Shown: piece after piece, positions 9,271 through 21,995 of the stretch
How the letters are laid out: the number at the start of each line of letters is the position of its first letter
Numbering within the stretch: position 1 is the stretch's first letter
NCBI RefSeq assembly: GCF_036226445.1
Contig: NZ_CP108474.1
Location: forward strand, 3,534,001-3,598,000
Length of the DNA: 64,000 nt
Direction: 5' to 3'
Source of the DNA: Streptomyces sp. NBC_01255
GTDB lineage: Bacteria; Actinomycetota; Actinomycetes; Streptomycetales; Streptomycetaceae
Notes under the pieces: generated by a model
Told to the model about the DNA's origin: nothing
Database searches by the model: none
What the model saw: only the letters and a program-made list of their open reading frames with translations
Translations under genes and position numbers: made by a program

Positions 9271-9689
9271 CACAGCTCACCTGCTTCGCGCTTAACGATC
9301 TTGCACTTCATCGGCAGCTTGTGGGCCGCACGGGTCAGGGCCTCGCGCGCGATCTTCTCGTTCGGGTAGGACAGCTCGAACATCACCCGACCGGGCTTGA
9401 CGTTCGCGATCCACCACTCCGGCGAACCCTTACCGGAACCCATGCGGGTCTCGGCAGGCTTCTTGGTCAGCGGGCGGTCCGGGTAGATGTTGATCCAGAC
9501 CTTGCCGCCACGCTTGATGTGGCGGGTCATCGCGATACGAGCAGCCTCGATCTGGCGGTTCGTCACGTACGCCGGCGTGAGGGCCTGAATGCCGTACTCG
9601 CCGAACGCAACCTGCGTACCACCCTTGCTCATACCCGAGCGCTTGGGGTGGTGCTGCTTGCGGTGCTTGACCCTACGGGGGATCAGCAT
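9270..9689 (-). CDS. rplP: 50S ribosomal protein L16
   Basis: L16 (139 aa), which helps form the A-site of the peptidyl-transferase region. [19 protein letters not shown] and [16 protein letters not shown] are diagnostic. Five bases after rpsC. Confidence 0.97.
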   Translation of the reverse strand: MLIPRRVKHRKQHHPKRSGMSKGGTQVAFGEYGIQALTPAYVTNRQIEAARIAMTRHIKRGGKVWINIYPDRPLTKKPAETRMGSGKGSPEWWIANVKPGRVMFELSYPNEKIAREALTRAAHKLPMKCKIVKREAGEL

Positions 9690-9694
9690 GTCGG

Positions 9695-10543
9695 TCAGGC
9701 CTCCGTTCCGGTGCTCTCAGCCGGAGCGGCAGCGGCGGCGGGAGCGTCGGCCTTGGGGGCCTCGGCAGCCGGCGCGGACTGCTGCTGCGGCTTGCGGCCG
9801 CGGCCGCCACGCTCGCCACCGCGGCCACCACGGCCGGCCGGGCGGTCGCCAGCGCCGGCACCACGGGCCGGGCGGTTACCCGCACGGGCCGCAGCGTTCT
9901 CGGCGCGGACCTCGGCGATGTTCTTGACGTCGCCCTTGTAGATCCAGACCTTCACGCCAATGCGACCGAAGGTCGTCTTGGCCTCGAAGAAGCCGTAGTC
10001 CACGTTCGCGCGGAGCGTGTGCAGCGGCACACGACCCTCGCGGTAGAACTCCGAGCGGGACATCTCGGCGCCGCCGAGGCGACCGCCGCACTGGATCTTG
10101 ATGCCCTTGGCACCGGCCTTCATCGTGCCCTGCATGCTCTTACGCATGGCGCGACGGAAGGAGACGCGGGAGGAGAGCTGCTCGGCAACGGCCTGAGCAA
10201 CCAGCTGAGCGTCCATCTCGGGGTTCTTGACCTCGAGGATGTTCAGCTGGACCTGCTTGCCCGTGAGCTTCTCGAGGTCACCGCGGATGCGGTCGGCCTC
10301 GGCGCCACGGCGGCCGATGACGATGCCGGGACGCGCGGTGTGGATGTCCACACGCACACGGTCACGGGTGCGCTCGATCTCAACCTTCGAGATGCCGGCG
10401 CGCTCCATGCCGGACGTCATCATCCGACGGATGGCGACGTCTTCCTTGACGTAGTCCTTGTACAGCTTGTCGGCGTACCAACGGGACTTGAAGTCCGTGG
10501 TGATGCCGAGCCGGAACCCATGCGGGTTAACCTTCTGGCCCAT
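9695..10543 (-). CDS. rpsC: 30S ribosomal protein S3
   Basis: S3 (282 aa), at the mRNA entry tunnel. The KH domain ([20 protein letters not shown]) and C-terminal domain are followed by a roughly 60-residue Gly/Arg- then Ala/Pro-rich tail, longer than in E. coli but common in actinomycetes. Overlaps rplV by one base. Confidence 0.97.
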   Translation of the reverse strand: MGQKVNPHGFRLGITTDFKSRWYADKLYKDYVKEDVAIRRMMTSGMERAGISKVEIERTRDRVRVDIHTARPGIVIGRRGAEADRIRGDLEKLTGKQVQLNILEVKNPEMDAQLVAQAVAEQLSSRVSFRRAMRKSMQGTMKAGAKGIKIQCGGRLGGAEMSRSEFYREGRVPLHTLRANVDYGFFEAKTTFGRIGVKVWIYKGDVKNIAEVRAENAAARAGNRPARGAGAGDRPAGRGGRGGERGGRGRKPQQQSAPAAEAPKADAPAAAAAPAESTGTEA

Positions 10544-10890
10544 TACCGGGTTCCTTCCTTGCTGCTGACGACCACGGTGATGTGGCTGGTCCGCTTACGG
10601 ATCCGGAATGCACGGCCCTGAGCACGCGGACGGAACCGCTTCAGGGTCGGGCCCTCATCGACGTACGCCTCGCTGATGACCAGCGAAGAGGCGTCAGTGT
10701 GGTCGTAGTTGTGTGCAGCGTTGGCAATGGCGCTGTCCAGCACCTTGCCAACCGGCACGCTCGCGGCCTGCGGGGCGAAACGCAGGACCGCCTGAGCCTC
10801 CGTGGCGTCCATGCCACGGATAAGGTCCACCACTCGGCGGGCCTTCATGGGCGTGACGCGGATGTACCGCGCCTGGGCCCTGGCTTCCAT
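10543..10890 (-). CDS. rplV: 50S ribosomal protein L22
   Basis: L22 (115 aa), lining the exit tunnel. [20 protein letters not shown] begins at ATG 10890, with GGAAGGA five bases upstream. In-frame starts at 10914 and 10926 have weaker ribosome-binding sites. The tunnel hairpin region [20 protein letters not shown] is intact. Confidence 0.95.
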   Translation of the reverse strand: MEARAQARYIRVTPMKARRVVDLIRGMDATEAQAVLRFAPQAASVPVGKVLDSAIANAAHNYDHTDASSLVISEAYVDEGPTLKRFRPRAQGRAFRIRKRTSHITVVVSSKEGTR

Positions 10891-10933
10891 GGTTGTCCTT
10901 CCAGTGTCTGTCATGGTCGATTCCACCCCGCTA

Positions 10934-11215
10934 CTAGCGGCGCTTCGACTTCCGGTCGTCCTTCACGTGACCCCGGAAGGTGCGCGTCGGCGAGAACTCA
11001 CCGAGCTTGTGGCCGACCATCGACTCGGTGACAAACACCGGAATGTGGGTCTTGCCGTTGTGCACCGCGATCGTGTGGCCGAGCATGGCCGGGATGATCA
11101 TCGAGCGACGGGACCAGGTCTTGATGACGTTCTTGGTACCGGCTTCGTTCTGTACGTCCACCTTCTTTACGAGGTGTCCGTCGACGAAGGGTCCCTTCTT
11201 GAGACTGCGCGGCAT
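10934..11215 (-). CDS. rpsS: 30S ribosomal protein S19
   Basis: S19 (93 aa), in the small-subunit head. [19 protein letters not shown] and [16 protein letters not shown] are diagnostic. Twelve bases after rplB. Confidence 0.97.
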   Translation of the reverse strand: MPRSLKKGPFVDGHLVKKVDVQNEAGTKNVIKTWSRRSMIIPAMLGHTIAVHNGKTHIPVFVTESMVGHKLGEFSPTRTFRGHVKDDRKSKRR

Positions 11216-11227
11216 CTAAACCCGCTC

Positions 11228-12064
11228 CTAGCGCTTCTTGTTCGTCTTGCGGCGGCGGACGATGTACTTGCTCGAAGCCTTCTTCGGCGAGCGAGTACGA
11301 CCCTCCTTCTGACCCCACGGGGAGACCGGGTGACGACCACCGGAGGTCTTACCCTCACCACCACCGTGCGGGTGGTCCACCGGGTTCATCGCGACACCAC
11401 GGACGGTCGGGCGAACGCCCTTCCACCGCTTACGGCCGGCCTTGCCCCAGTTGATGTTCGACTGCTCGGCGTTGCCGACCTCGCCGATGGTGGCGCGGCA
11501 GCGGGCGTCGACGAGACGGATCTCACCGGACGGCATACGAAGGTGGGCCATCGTGCCCTCCTTCGCCAGCAGCTGCACAGAGGCACCAGCGGAGCGCGCG
11601 AACTTGGCGCCGCCACCGGGACGGAGCTCGATCGCGTGGATCGTGGTACCGACCGGGATGTTGCGGAGGGCCAGGTTGTTGCCGGGCTTGATGTCCGCGC
11701 CGGGGCCGTTCTCGACCCGGTCACCCTGCGTCAGGTTCTTCGGGGCGATGATGTAGCGCTTCTCGCCGTCCGCGTAGTGGAGCAGCGCGATGCGCGCGGT
11801 GCGGTTGGGGTCGTACTCGATGTGAGCGACCTTCGCCGGCACGCCGTCCTTGTCGTGACGACGGAAGTCGATCACCCGGTAGGCGCGCTTGTGGCCGCCA
11901 CCCTGGTGTCGAACCGTGATCCGACCGGTGTTGTTACGGCCGCCCTTGCTGTGCAGGGGGCGGACCAGCGACTTCTCCGGCGTGGACCGCGTGATCTCGA
12001 CGAAGTCGGCTACGGAGGAGCCACGACGGCCCGGCGTAGTCGGCTTGTACTTGCGGATTCCCAT
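11228..12064 (-). CDS. rplB: 50S ribosomal protein L2
   Basis: L2 (278 aa), essential for peptidyl-transferase assembly. The [20 protein letters not shown] motif containing the universally conserved histidine is intact, and the C-terminus is basic. Forty bases after rplW. Confidence 0.98.
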   Translation of the reverse strand: MGIRKYKPTTPGRRGSSVADFVEITRSTPEKSLVRPLHSKGGRNNTGRITVRHQGGGHKRAYRVIDFRRHDKDGVPAKVAHIEYDPNRTARIALLHYADGEKRYIIAPKNLTQGDRVENGPGADIKPGNNLALRNIPVGTTIHAIELRPGGGAKFARSAGASVQLLAKEGTMAHLRMPSGEIRLVDARCRATIGEVGNAEQSNINWGKAGRKRWKGVRPTVRGVAMNPVDHPHGGGEGKTSGGRHPVSPWGQKEGRTRSPKKASSKYIVRRRKTNKKR

Positions 12065-12104
12065 TTCTCAGTCCTCGTCCGATTCCGGACGATCCAGACC
12101 GCCC

Positions 12105-12428
12105 TTAGGCGGTCGGACCGCCGAAGATGTCGATACGGTTGCCCTCGGCAAGGGTCACGATGGCGCGCTTGGTGTCCTTGCGCTTACCGAAACCGGCCTT
12201 GGTGCGCTTGCGCTTGCCCTGGCGGTTGATCGTGTTGACCCCGGTGACCTTGACCGAGAAGACCGCCTCGACGGCCTGCTTGATCTGGGTCTTGTTGGAG
12301 CCAGGCGCGACGATGAACGTGTACTTGTTCTCGTCCAGCAGGGCGTAGCTCTTCTCCGAGACAACCGGCTTGACGAGAATGTCGCGCGGGTCCGAGAAGG
12401 TCTTGCTGGTGACGACGGCCTCAGTCAT
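12105..12428 (-). CDS. rplW: 50S ribosomal protein L23
   Basis: L23 (107 aa), the docking site for trigger factor and SRP at the tunnel exit. [20 protein letters not shown] is typical. The ATG at 12428 overlaps the rplD stop by one base. Confidence 0.97.
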   Translation of the reverse strand: MTEAVVTSKTFSDPRDILVKPVVSEKSYALLDENKYTFIVAPGSNKTQIKQAVEAVFSVKVTGVNTINRQGKRKRTKAGFGKRKDTKRAIVTLAEGNRIDIFGGPTA

Positions 12429-13078
12429 CAGGCGTCGCTCCCTTCGGTCTCAGCGGTCTGGGGGCCAGACACGAAGGACTCGAGGGCGGCCTGAGTGAAG
12501 ACCACGTCGTCGGAGACGATCACGTCGTACGTGTTGAGCTGGCCCGGCTCCAGGATGTGCACCTGGGGCAGGTTACGAGCGGACAGCCACGCGGCCTCGT
12601 CCGAGCGCTCGACGACCAGGAGCACGTTCTTGCGCTCCGAGATCTTGCCGAACAGCGTCTTGGCGGCCTTGGTGGAGACCTGACCCTCGACCACGCCGGT
12701 GACGACGTGGATGCGGGAGTGGGTGGCCCGGTCCGAGAGGGCACCACGGAGGGCGGCGACCTTCATCTTCTTCGGGGTCCGCTGGGAGTAGTCACGCGGC
12801 TGCGGGCCGTGGACGACGCCACCACCGGCGAACTGCGGGGCGCGGGTCGAACCCTGACGGGCGCGGCCGGTGCCCTTCTGGCGGTAAGGCTTCTTGCCAC
12901 CACCACGGACCTCGCCACGACGCTTGGTCTTGTGCGTGCCCTGACGGGCCGCGGCCAGCTGCGCGACGACGACCTGGTGGATCAGCGGAACGCTGACCTT
13001 GGCGCCGAAGATCTCCTCGGGGAGCTCGACGGTCCCGGTCTTGTCGCCTGCCGGCGAAAGGATGTCAATGGTGCTCAT
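12428..13078 (-). CDS. rplD: 50S ribosomal protein L4
   Basis: L4 (216 aa). [20 protein letters not shown] starts at 13078; the longer frame runs into rplC. The extended tunnel loop ([19 protein letters not shown]) is intact. In E. coli L4 represses the S10 operon, but no equivalent leader was recognised here. Confidence 0.96.
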   Translation of the reverse strand: MSTIDILSPAGDKTGTVELPEEIFGAKVSVPLIHQVVVAQLAAARQGTHKTKRRGEVRGGGKKPYRQKGTGRARQGSTRAPQFAGGGVVHGPQPRDYSQRTPKKMKVAALRGALSDRATHSRIHVVTGVVEGQVSTKAAKTLFGKISERKNVLLVVERSDEAAWLSARNLPQVHILEPGQLNTYDVIVSDDVVFTQAALESFVSGPQTAETEGSDA

Positions 13079-13085
13079 CGGTTCC

Positions 13086-13730
13086 TCAAACCCCCTTGGC
13101 CGCGGTGCGGACCAGGACGAGGCCACCGTTAGGGCCGGGGACGGCGCCCTTGATGAGCAGCAGACCCTTCTCGGCGTCAACGGCGTGGACGGTCAGGTTC
13201 TGGGTGGTCACACGCTCGTTGCCCATGCGACCGGCCATCTTCATGCCCTTGAAGACACGACCCGGGGTGGCACAGCCACCGATGGAGCCGGGCTTGCGGT
13301 GCACGCGGTGGGCACCGTGCGACGCCTTGCCACCACGGAAGTTGTGGCGCTTCATGACACCGGCGAAGCCCTTGCCCTTGCTCTTACCGGTGACGTCGAC
13401 CTTCACGCCGGCCTCGAAGAGCTCAGCGGTGATCTCCTGGCCGAGCGTGTACTCGGAGGCGTCAGCGGTACGGAGCTCCACCAGGTGGCGGCGCGGGGTG
13501 ACGTCAGCCTTGGCGAAGTGACCCTTGAGGGGCTTGTTCACCTTGCGAGGGTCGATCTCGCCGAAGGCGATCTGGACCGACTCGTAGCCGTCGACGTCGT
13601 TCGTACGGACCTGGGTCACGACATTCGGGCCGGCCTTGACGACGGTCACCGGGACGACCCGGTTGTTCTCGTCCCAGACCTGCGTCATGCCGAGCTTCTC
13701 GCCCAGGATGCCCTTGATGTTCTTAGCCAT
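13086..13730 (-). CDS. rplC: 50S ribosomal protein L3
   Basis: L3 (214 aa), an early large-subunit assembly protein. The extended loop [19 protein letters not shown] and the GRMGNERVT motif near the C-terminus are typical. Eleven bases after rpsJ. Confidence 0.97.
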   Translation of the reverse strand: MAKNIKGILGEKLGMTQVWDENNRVVPVTVVKAGPNVVTQVRTNDVDGYESVQIAFGEIDPRKVNKPLKGHFAKADVTPRRHLVELRTADASEYTLGQEITAELFEAGVKVDVTGKSKGKGFAGVMKRHNFRGGKASHGAHRVHRKPGSIGGCATPGRVFKGMKMAGRMGNERVTTQNLTVHAVDAEKGLLLIKGAVPGPNGGLVLVRTAAKGV

Positions 13731-13741
13731 CTCGCGCGCCC

Positions 13742-14050
13742 TCAGAGCTTGATCTCGATGTCAACGCCCGCCGGGAGGTCGAGACGCATGAGCGAGTCAA
13801 CCGTCTTCGGCGTGGGGTCGAGGATGTCGATGAGGCGCTTGTGCGTGCGCATCTCGAAGTGCTCGCGCGAGTCCTTGTACTTGTGCGGCGACTTGATGAC
13901 GCAGTACACGTTCTTCTCAGTGGGCAGCGGCACCGGGCCCGCGACCGACGCACCAGTGCGCGTCACCGTCTCGACGATCTTCTTCGCCGAGGAATCGATG
14001 ACCTCGTGGTCGTAGGCCTTGAGCCGGATGCGGATCTTCTGTCCCGCCAT
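13742..14050 (-). CDS. rpsJ: 30S ribosomal protein S10
   Basis: S10 (102 aa), also known as the transcription-antitermination factor Nus[20 protein letters not shown] starts at 14050. The long upstream frame is leader sequence, not coding. First gene of the 21-gene S10-spc operon; its leader holds a structure shared with rpsL (14112-14169). Confidence 0.98.
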   Translation of the reverse strand: MAGQKIRIRLKAYDHEVIDSSAKKIVETVTRTGASVAGPVPLPTEKNVYCVIKSPHKYKDSREHFEMRTHKRLIDILDPTPKTVDSLMRLDLPAGVDIEIKL

Positions 14051-14483
14051 GGCTACTAGTAGTCCTGTCTCTCGTAACGCTCTGGACTCGGGGGTTCTCT
14101 TGACTCTGTCTCCGACCCACGCGGTCGGGCGTGTCGCACTCCCTCTACGCAGAAATCCCGAAGGATTTCCCAACCAAGGGGGTGCGGTCCCAGAACCGCG
14201 AGCCGGGGGCAGAACACCACCCGAGTGCCTGGCCTGCACCCCGCTGACGCTTCCCGGAAGATTCCCGTACGTCCGCTCCTGAGAAGGAGCGACGAGTACT
14301 GTGGGACTCGCTTCCGGTCCTCCCGACGGGAGGCGCGCAGCATCGGCACTCAACCGAGCAACCCCGACAGTCTGCCACACAGGACCTTCCGGCCGCCAAT
14401 CGGGGGCGAAGACTGTACCCCACGTCACGTACGGGCAAGCGTCGGGGCGCACGCGTCGTCCCGGACGCCCCTCCCGTACCCCC
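14051..14483 (-). promoter_or_regulatory. S10 operon leader and promoter region
   Basis: A 433-bp gap upstream of rpsJ. A candidate promoter has -10 TACAGT (14417-14412) with a weak TTGCCC (14438-14433) at only 15-bp spacing. GGCAGACT near 14372 is another possible -10. The proximal part carries the two-hairpin element at 14112-14169. Confidence 0.5.
14112..14169 (-). promoter_or_regulatory. two-hairpin leader element shared with rpsL
   Basis: On the transcribed strand a GAAATCC/GGATTTC hairpin with TTCG loop (14169-14152) is followed 15 bases later by CGACACGC and a CCGACC-GCGTG-GGTCGG hairpin (14136-14112). The same arrangement occurs before rpsL (20711-20763). The shared 25-mer has only one difference. 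Candidate ribosomal-protein leader RNA. Confidence 0.65.
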
Positions 14484-15722
14484 TCATCCCAACCGGCGTG
14501 CCCGTTCCGTCAGATGGCGGCGCTCGGGAGCGCTCGTCGCGTGCCGGGCCGCCTCGCGGTAGGCGACCGCCGCGTTCTCCTCGTCGCCGAGGAGTTCGAG
14601 GAGGTGCGCGCGCGTGGCGAGGAGCCGGTGGTGGTGGGCGAGGCGCTTGTCCTCCGCCAGGCCGGCGAGCAGCTCCAGGCCCGCTTCCGGGCCGTGGACC
14701 ATCGCGACCGCGACCGCGCGGTTCAGCGTGATCACCGGGTTCTCCCCGATGCGCTCCAGGAGCTCGTACAGGGCGAGGATCTGCGGCCAGTCGGTGGCCG
14801 CGGCGGACTCCGCCTCGTCGTGCACGGCCGCGATGGCCGCCTGGAGCTGGTACGGGCCGACCCGCCCCTTCGGCAGCGTACGGCTGATCAGTCCGACGCC
14901 CTCCGCGATCAGCCCGCCGTCCCACCGGCCCCTGTCCTGCTCGCCGAGCGGCACCAGCTCTCCGTGCGGGCCCGTGCGGGCCTGGCGGCGGGCGTCGGTG
15001 AGGAGCATGAGCGCGAGCAGGCCCGCCGTCTCGGTGTCCTCGGGGACGAGCCGGTACAGGAGGCGGGTGAGCCGGATCGCCTCCGTGGACAGCCCGGGCG
15101 CGGTGAGGTCGTCTCCGGCGCTGGCCGTGTAGCCCTCGTTGAAGATCAGGTAGAGGACGTGCCGCACTTCGGTGAGCCGGGCCGCCCGGTCCTCCCCCAC
15201 GGGCTGGACGAGGCCGCCTCCCGCCGCCTTGATGGTCTGCTTGGCCCGGCTGATGCGCTGCGCCATGGTCGTCTCGGGTACGAGGAAGGCCGCGGCGATC
15301 TGCGCCGTGGTGAGGCCGCCGACGGCCCGCAGGGTGAGCGCGATGCGGCTCGCGGGGGTCAGGTCGGGGTGACTGCAGAGGAAGAGCAGCGCCAGGGAGT
15401 CGTCCTCGTCGCCCGTGGGGGCGTCCGCCGCCCGGGCGACGAGCTCGGAGTCCGGGGTGGCGAGCGAGAGGGCGTCCTCGCGGCGCCGGCGCGCGGCCTC
15501 GCTGCGTACCAGGTCGATGTACCTGCGCTGGGCGACGGTGAGCAGCCAGCCGCGCGCGTTGTCGGGGATCCCGTCCTCGGGCCACTGCCGCGTGGCGGCG
15601 ATGAGCGCCTCCTGGACGGCGTCCTCGGCGAGGTCGAAGTCGCCGTACCGCCGGACGAGCGCGCCGAGGACCCGCGGCGCGTACGTGCGCAGCAGGTCCT
15701 CGATCTCATGGGTCCCGGTCAC
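14484..15722 (-). CDS. RNA polymerase ECF sigma factor, ECF42-like with C-terminal extension
   Basis: Sigma factor of 412 aa, about twice the size of a minimal ECF sigma. Sigma2 ([20 protein letters not shown], residues about 24-43) and sigma4 ([20 protein letters not shown], about 135-155) are followed by a helical C-terminal domain of roughly 220 residues. This layout plus an adjacent DGPF protein is the signature of the ECF42 group, which lacks a classical anti-sigma factor. GTG 15722 overlaps the DGPF gene stop as GTGA. Target genes are unknown from this sequence. Confidence 0.88.
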   Translation of the reverse strand: MTGTHEIEDLLRTYAPRVLGALVRRYGDFDLAEDAVQEALIAATRQWPEDGIPDNARGWLLTVAQRRYIDLVRSEAARRRREDALSLATPDSELVARAADAPTGDEDDSLALLFLCSHPDLTPASRIALTLRAVGGLTTAQIAAAFLVPETTMAQRISRAKQTIKAAGGGLVQPVGEDRAARLTEVRHVLYLIFNEGYTASAGDDLTAPGLSTEAIRLTRLLYRLVPEDTETAGLLALMLLTDARRQARTGPHGELVPLGEQDRGRWDGGLIAEGVGLISRTLPKGRVGPYQLQAAIAAVHDEAESAAATDWPQILALYELLERIGENPVITLNRAVAVAMVHGPEAGLELLAGLAEDKRLAHHHRLLATRAHLLELLGDEENAAVAYREAARHATSAPERRHLTERARRLG

Positions 15723-16081
15723 ACGTCCGCCGGGGACTCGTTCAGGATCGGCCAGAGCTCGACGGGGTCGACGTCCGCGAAGGGCATGTCCGCGGCGATC
15801 TGCTGGGCGCGCTCCGGGCCTTCGCAGTCGAGCAGGTAGAAGCTGGCCAGGTACTCCTTGGTCTCCAGGTACGGGCCGTCGGTGACCACGGGGGCGCCGC
15901 CCTCGCGGCGGACGAGCAGGGCGGCGGCCGCGTCGGCGAGTCCGTACGCGCCGATCAGCTCGCCGCTCTCCCGGTACTTCCGGTTGAAGGCCTCCTGCTT
16001 GGCGATCGCCTCGGGCCAGGCCTCGGCCGGGAACGACTCCCACTTGGCCTGGTTGCCGTAGATCATCGCGACGTACTTCAT
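15719..16081 (-). CDS. DGPF (YCII-related) domain protein
   Basis: Small cytoplasmic protein (120 aa) starting [15 protein letters not shown]. It contains the motif [19 protein letters not shown], the DGPF signature with Tyr in place of Phe. Such proteins are regularly encoded beside ECF42 sigma factors, but their biochemical role is not established. GGAGG lies ten bases before ATG 16081. It overlaps the sigma gene, so expression is coupled. Confidence 0.88.
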   Translation of the reverse strand: MKYVAMIYGNQAKWESFPAEAWPEAIAKQEAFNRKYRESGELIGAYGLADAAAALLVRREGGAPVVTDGPYLETKEYLASFYLLDCEGPERAQQIAADMPFADVDPVELWPILNESPADV

Positions 16082-16133
16082 CTCGGGTGTCCTCCCCGTC
16101 ACACGCGCCCCTGTGGCGCGCTGTCACCCATGG

Positions 16134-16160
16134 GTCGAGGCCGCCCGCGCGGCCACGACA
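16134..16160 (-). promoter_or_regulatory. possible ECF42-type promoter
   Basis: On the minus strand TGTCGT (16160-16155) is followed after 17 bases by CGAC (16137-16134). This resembles the reported ECF42 pattern (TGTCGA, CGA/TC) with one mismatch and lies upstream of the DGPF gene. A second TGTCGT is at 16170-16165. Suggests autoregulation, weakly supported. Confidence 0.3.
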
Positions 16161-16230
16161 TCGGACGACAGTATTTCTCGAACTTCCCCAAAGATCTTTT
16201 TCGGCGGTGCCGGGAACCGCCGGGAACGCG

Positions 16231-16264
16231 AGAAGGCCCCGCACCTTTCGGTGCGGGGCCTTCT
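16231..16264 (-). terminator. terminator of the str operon after tuf
   Basis: Perfect hairpin with arms AGAAGGCCCCGCACC and GGTGCGGGGCCTTCT around a short loop, 37 bases after the tuf stop. Confidence 0.85.
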
Positions 16265-16301
16265 CTTGCAGCTCGTTGGAGCTACCAGGTCAGATCACAG
16301 A

Positions 16302-17495
<1,194 letters not shown>

Positions 17496-17646
17496 TGAAT
17501 CCTCCTGCGGAGTGGTTCTGTACGCCTTGCTTCATCGGCGCCAGGTGATCTTTGCTGGGATGCCATCCACCGGGGCCCGATTCCTCGGGTTTCGGGGGTC
17601 GAGCCCCGGCGACTGGTGTCAAGCCTAAAGCGTGAACTCGGAAGAG
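17496..17646 (-). promoter_or_regulatory. fusA-tuf gap with possible tuf promoter
   Basis: A 151-bp gap. TTGACA (17622-17617, minus strand) is a good -35, but no convincing -10 lies 16-18 bases downstream. A separate tuf1 promoter in this gap is known in Streptomyces. Confidence 0.4.
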
Positions 17647-19776
<2,130 letters not shown>

Positions 19777-19815
19777 ATCGGCTCAGTCTTCTCTCGGTCT
19801 CGATGTGGGTTGCGA

Positions 19816-20286
19816 CTACCAGCGGTAGTGCGCGAAGGCCTTGTTGGACTCGGCCATCTTGTGCGTGTCCTCACGCTTCTTGACAGCAGCGCCGAGGCCG
19901 TTGGAGGCGTCGAGCAGCTCGTTCAGAAGGCGCTCGGTCATGGTCTTCTCGCGACGGGCGCGGGAGTAACCGACGAGCCAGCGGAGGGCCAGCGTGGACG
20001 CGCGGCCCGGCTTGACCTCGATCGGCACCTGGTAGGTGGCGCCACCGACACGGCGGGACTTGACCTCGAGGGACGGCTTGACGTTCTCAAGCGCGCGCTT
20101 CAGCGTGATGACCGGGTCCTGGCCGGTCTTCTCGCGAAGACCCTCCATGGCGCCGTACACGATGCGCTCGGCGGTGGAACGCTTGCCGTCAAGCAGGATC
20201 TTGTTGATCAGCGAGGTGACAAGAGGAGAGCTGTAGACCGGGTCGATGATGACCGGGCGCTTCGGGGCGGGGCCCTTACGAGGCAT
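19816..20286 (-). CDS. rpsG: 30S ribosomal protein S7
   Basis: S7 (156 aa), organiser of the 16S 3' domain. [13 protein letters not shown] and [18 protein letters not shown] are typical. Two bases after rpsL. Confidence 0.97.
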   Translation of the reverse strand: MPRKGPAPKRPVIIDPVYSSPLVTSLINKILLDGKRSTAERIVYGAMEGLREKTGQDPVITLKRALENVKPSLEVKSRRVGGATYQVPIEVKPGRASTLALRWLVGYSRARREKTMTERLLNELLDASNGLGAAVKKREDTHKMAESNKAFAHYRW

Positions 20287-20288
20287 TC

Positions 20289-20660
20289 TTACTTCTCCTT
20301 CTTGGCGCCGTAGCGGCTGCGAGCCTGCTTACGGTTCTTGACGCCCTGCGTGTCGAGGGAACCGCGGATGATCTTGTAACGAACACCCGGCAGGTCCTTC
20401 ACACGGCCACCACGCACGAGCACGATGGAGTGCTCCTGCAGGTTGTGACCCTCACCCGGGATGTAGGCCGTGACCTCGATGCCCGAGGTCAGACGCACAC
20501 GCGCGACCTTACGGAGGGCCGAGTTCGGCTTCTTCGGGGTGGTCGTGAACACACGCGTGCAGACGCCACGACGCTGAGGGGAACCCTCGAGCGCGGGCGT
20601 CTTGTTCTTCTCGACCTTGTCCTGCCGGCCCTTACGGACCAGCTGCTGGATCGTAGGCAC
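20289..20660 (-). CDS. rpsL: 30S ribosomal protein S12
   Basis: S12 (123 aa), in the decoding centre. [20 protein letters not shown] and [14 protein letters not shown] carry the wild-type lysines whose substitution gives streptomycin resistance, so the strain looks sensitive at this gene. First gene of the str operon, with a long leader. Confidence 0.98.
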   Translation of the reverse strand: MPTIQQLVRKGRQDKVEKNKTPALEGSPQRRGVCTRVFTTTPKKPNSALRKVARVRLTSGIEVTAYIPGEGHNLQEHSIVLVRGGRVKDLPGVRYKIIRGSLDTQGVKNRKQARSRYGAKKEK

Positions 20661-20710
20661 TACTTCTCCGGTTTCTGTGTGCCGTCGGTGAAACTAACCT
20701 GAAACACTCG

Positions 20711-20763
20711 CCGACCCACGCGGTCGGGTGTGTCGAATCTCGCGGACCTCCGCCGAAGGCGGA
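20711..20763 (-). promoter_or_regulatory. two-hairpin leader element shared with rpsJ
   Basis: On the transcribed strand a TCCGCC/GGCGGA hairpin with TTC loop (20763-20749) is followed 13 bases later by CGACACAC and the CCGACC-GCGTG-GGTCGG hairpin (20735-20711). It lies inside the predicted 5' UTR, 50 bases before the rpsL start. Same layout as 14112-14169. Confidence 0.65.
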
Positions 20764-20854
20764 AAAGGCGCGGATCACGGTGGCCGTTTCGCGGACTCGC
20801 CGTGCGGCGGAAGACACGCACGGGAGCCCAGGCACACCCCAGGCACAAGGCTTG

Positions 20855-20883
20855 AGCGTACCTATCGCACGGACTCCGGTCAA
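20855..20883 (-). promoter_or_regulatory. str operon (rpsL) promoter
   Basis: Minus-strand -35 TTGACC (20883-20878), 17-base spacer, -10 TACGCT (20860-20855). This fits the principal sigma factor HrdB. The start should lie near 20848, giving a leader of roughly 190 bases. Confidence 0.75.
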
Positions 20884-21017
20884 AACAAATGCCGACGCGC
20901 ACGGAGCTCCGGGCAGGGCGAGGCAGGGCGGGGCACCCTCCGGCCGCCCTGGGGAGGGCGCCCGGAGGGGGGCCGCCGGGGTGGACCCGGCGACCCGGAG
21001 CGCCCGGACAGAGGTGG

Positions 21018-21467
21018 TCAGTCGCGCGCGGTCCGCCGCGCCTCGACGGCGGCAGGGTCGTCCAGTCCCTCCTCGTCGGGCTCCAGGAACTGGTTCACGA
21101 CCTTGACGAAGACGCCCAGGCGCTCGTCGGGCACGCCCAGCCAGCGGGCGAAGTCCTCCATGGTCGGCTGCCAGTCGTTGGGCGGCAGCAGGTCCGCCGC
21201 CAGCGGCAGCTCCTCGGGGGTGACCCGGCCGGACCGGATCAGCATGTCCCGCACGGACACCCCGAGGAGCGGGGCGATCCGGCGCATCGTCTCCAGGTCG
21301 GGCATGCTCTGCCGCTGGAGCAGGCGCGTCACGGCGGCGCGGTGCACCCCGGCCTCGTCCGCGATCCGGGACTTCCCTCCGCCGCGGGGACTGTCGATGT
21401 CGTAGCCGCGCGCTCTCATCAGGCCTTCGACCCAGCCCGCGAATTCGTCGAGCCCTTGACTGGTCAT
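21018..21467 (-). CDS. helix-turn-helix regulator of the tail island
   Basis: DNA-binding protein (149 aa). An N-terminal Xre-like HTH (KSRIADEAGVHRAAVTRLLQ, residues about 31-50, followed by PDLETMRRIAPLLGVSVRDM) leads to an acidic C-terminal half. ATG 21467 has GGGAG about nine bases upstream; the longer frame has no support. It faces a WhiB-like gene, and palindromes at 21514-21618 lie between them. Its position at the island edge and the related palindrome before the tail genes suggest it represses both itself and the tail module. That role is inferred. Confidence 0.85.
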   Translation of the reverse strand: MTSQGLDEFAGWVEGLMRARGYDIDSPRGGGKSRIADEAGVHRAAVTRLLQRQSMPDLETMRRIAPLLGVSVRDMLIRSGRVTPEELPLAADLLPPNDWQPTMEDFARWLGVPDERLGVFVKVVNQFLEPDEEGLDDPAAVEARRTARD

Positions 21468-21513
21468 GTGTACCGCTCCCTTACTCCCCACCCTCCGGAT
21501 TCCATACTTTAGC

Positions 21514-21531
21514 GTGCTTGCGCGCACAGAA
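21514..21531. promoter_or_regulatory. operator-like site 1
   Basis: GTGCTTGC-GC-GCACAGAA, an imperfect match to the shared palindrome TTGCGTGC-N2-GCACGCAA. It lies directly upstream of a -10-like TAAAGT (21511-21506, minus strand) of the regulator gene, consistent with autoregulation. Confidence 0.5.
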
Positions 21532-21535
21532 TTAC

Positions 21536-21553
21536 GTGCTTTCGGGCACGCAA
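21536..21553. promoter_or_regulatory. operator-like site 2
   Basis: GTGCTTTC-GG-GCACGCAA; the right half is a perfect half-site. GTGC-N6-GCAC symmetry is also present, as in site 1. Centre is 22 bp from site 1, about two helical turns. Confidence 0.5.
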
Positions 21554-21600
21554 TCGTGTCGAATCGATGAAGGCCCGGTCAGGACATCCCCACAAGTTTG

Positions 21601-21618
21601 TTGCGCGCTCGCACGCAA
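21601..21618. promoter_or_regulatory. operator-like site 3
   Basis: TTGCGCGC-TC-GCACGCAA, a near-perfect palindrome with one mismatch. It overlaps a possible plus-strand promoter (TTGCGC, 16 bases, TAAGGC) reading into the WhiB-like gene. Confidence 0.65.
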
Positions 21619-21719
21619 CGTGTAAGGCTGCTCACCGCCGCACTCGCCGGCCCCCTGAGCCCCAGAAGCCCCACCGGCCCCATGGACGCCCCGGTGGCCC
21701 CGGACCGTGGAGAAACCTC

Positions 21720-21995
21720 TTGTTCCCGACCGACCCGTCCCCCTGGCAGGCCTCCGCCGCGTGCGCCGGCCTCTCCCCGTCCGTCGTCTTCGCCCGCCGG
21801 CCCAAGGACGCGGCCCCGGCGCTGCGCGCCTGCGCCGACTGCCCCGTCCGCCGCGAGTGCGAGGCGGCCGTGGCCCCGGCCGAGAGCTACTTCGACGGCG
21901 TCTGCGCGGGCCGTCTGTGGCGCAACGGCCGCCCGGCGGACGCCCAGCGCGTCGCGAAGGCGGTCGCGATGGCGGGGAGCCGCCGCCGTGGCTGA
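21720..21995 (+). CDS. WhiB-like iron-sulfur regulator
   Basis: WhiB-family protein (91 aa). Four cysteines C15, C38, C41 and C47 (AACAG, then CADCPVRREC) are the 4Fe-4S ligands. The usual GVWGG turn is present in the altered form GVCAG (residues 60-64), followed by the basic RLWRNGR. TTG 21720 is chosen as start because GGAGA lies seven bases upstream and WhiB proteins begin close to the first Cys. First of three overlapping genes, divergent from the HTH regulator. It may add redox or developmental input to the island. Confidence 0.85.
   Translation: MFPTDPSPWQASAACAGLSPSVVFARRPKDAAPALRACADCPVRRECEAAVAPAESYFDGVCAGRLWRNGRPADAQRVAKAVAMAGSRRRG

Noticed and set aside
20289..20660. Streptomycin-resistance mutation in rpsL
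   Set aside because: Both critical lysine positions carry the wild-type residue.
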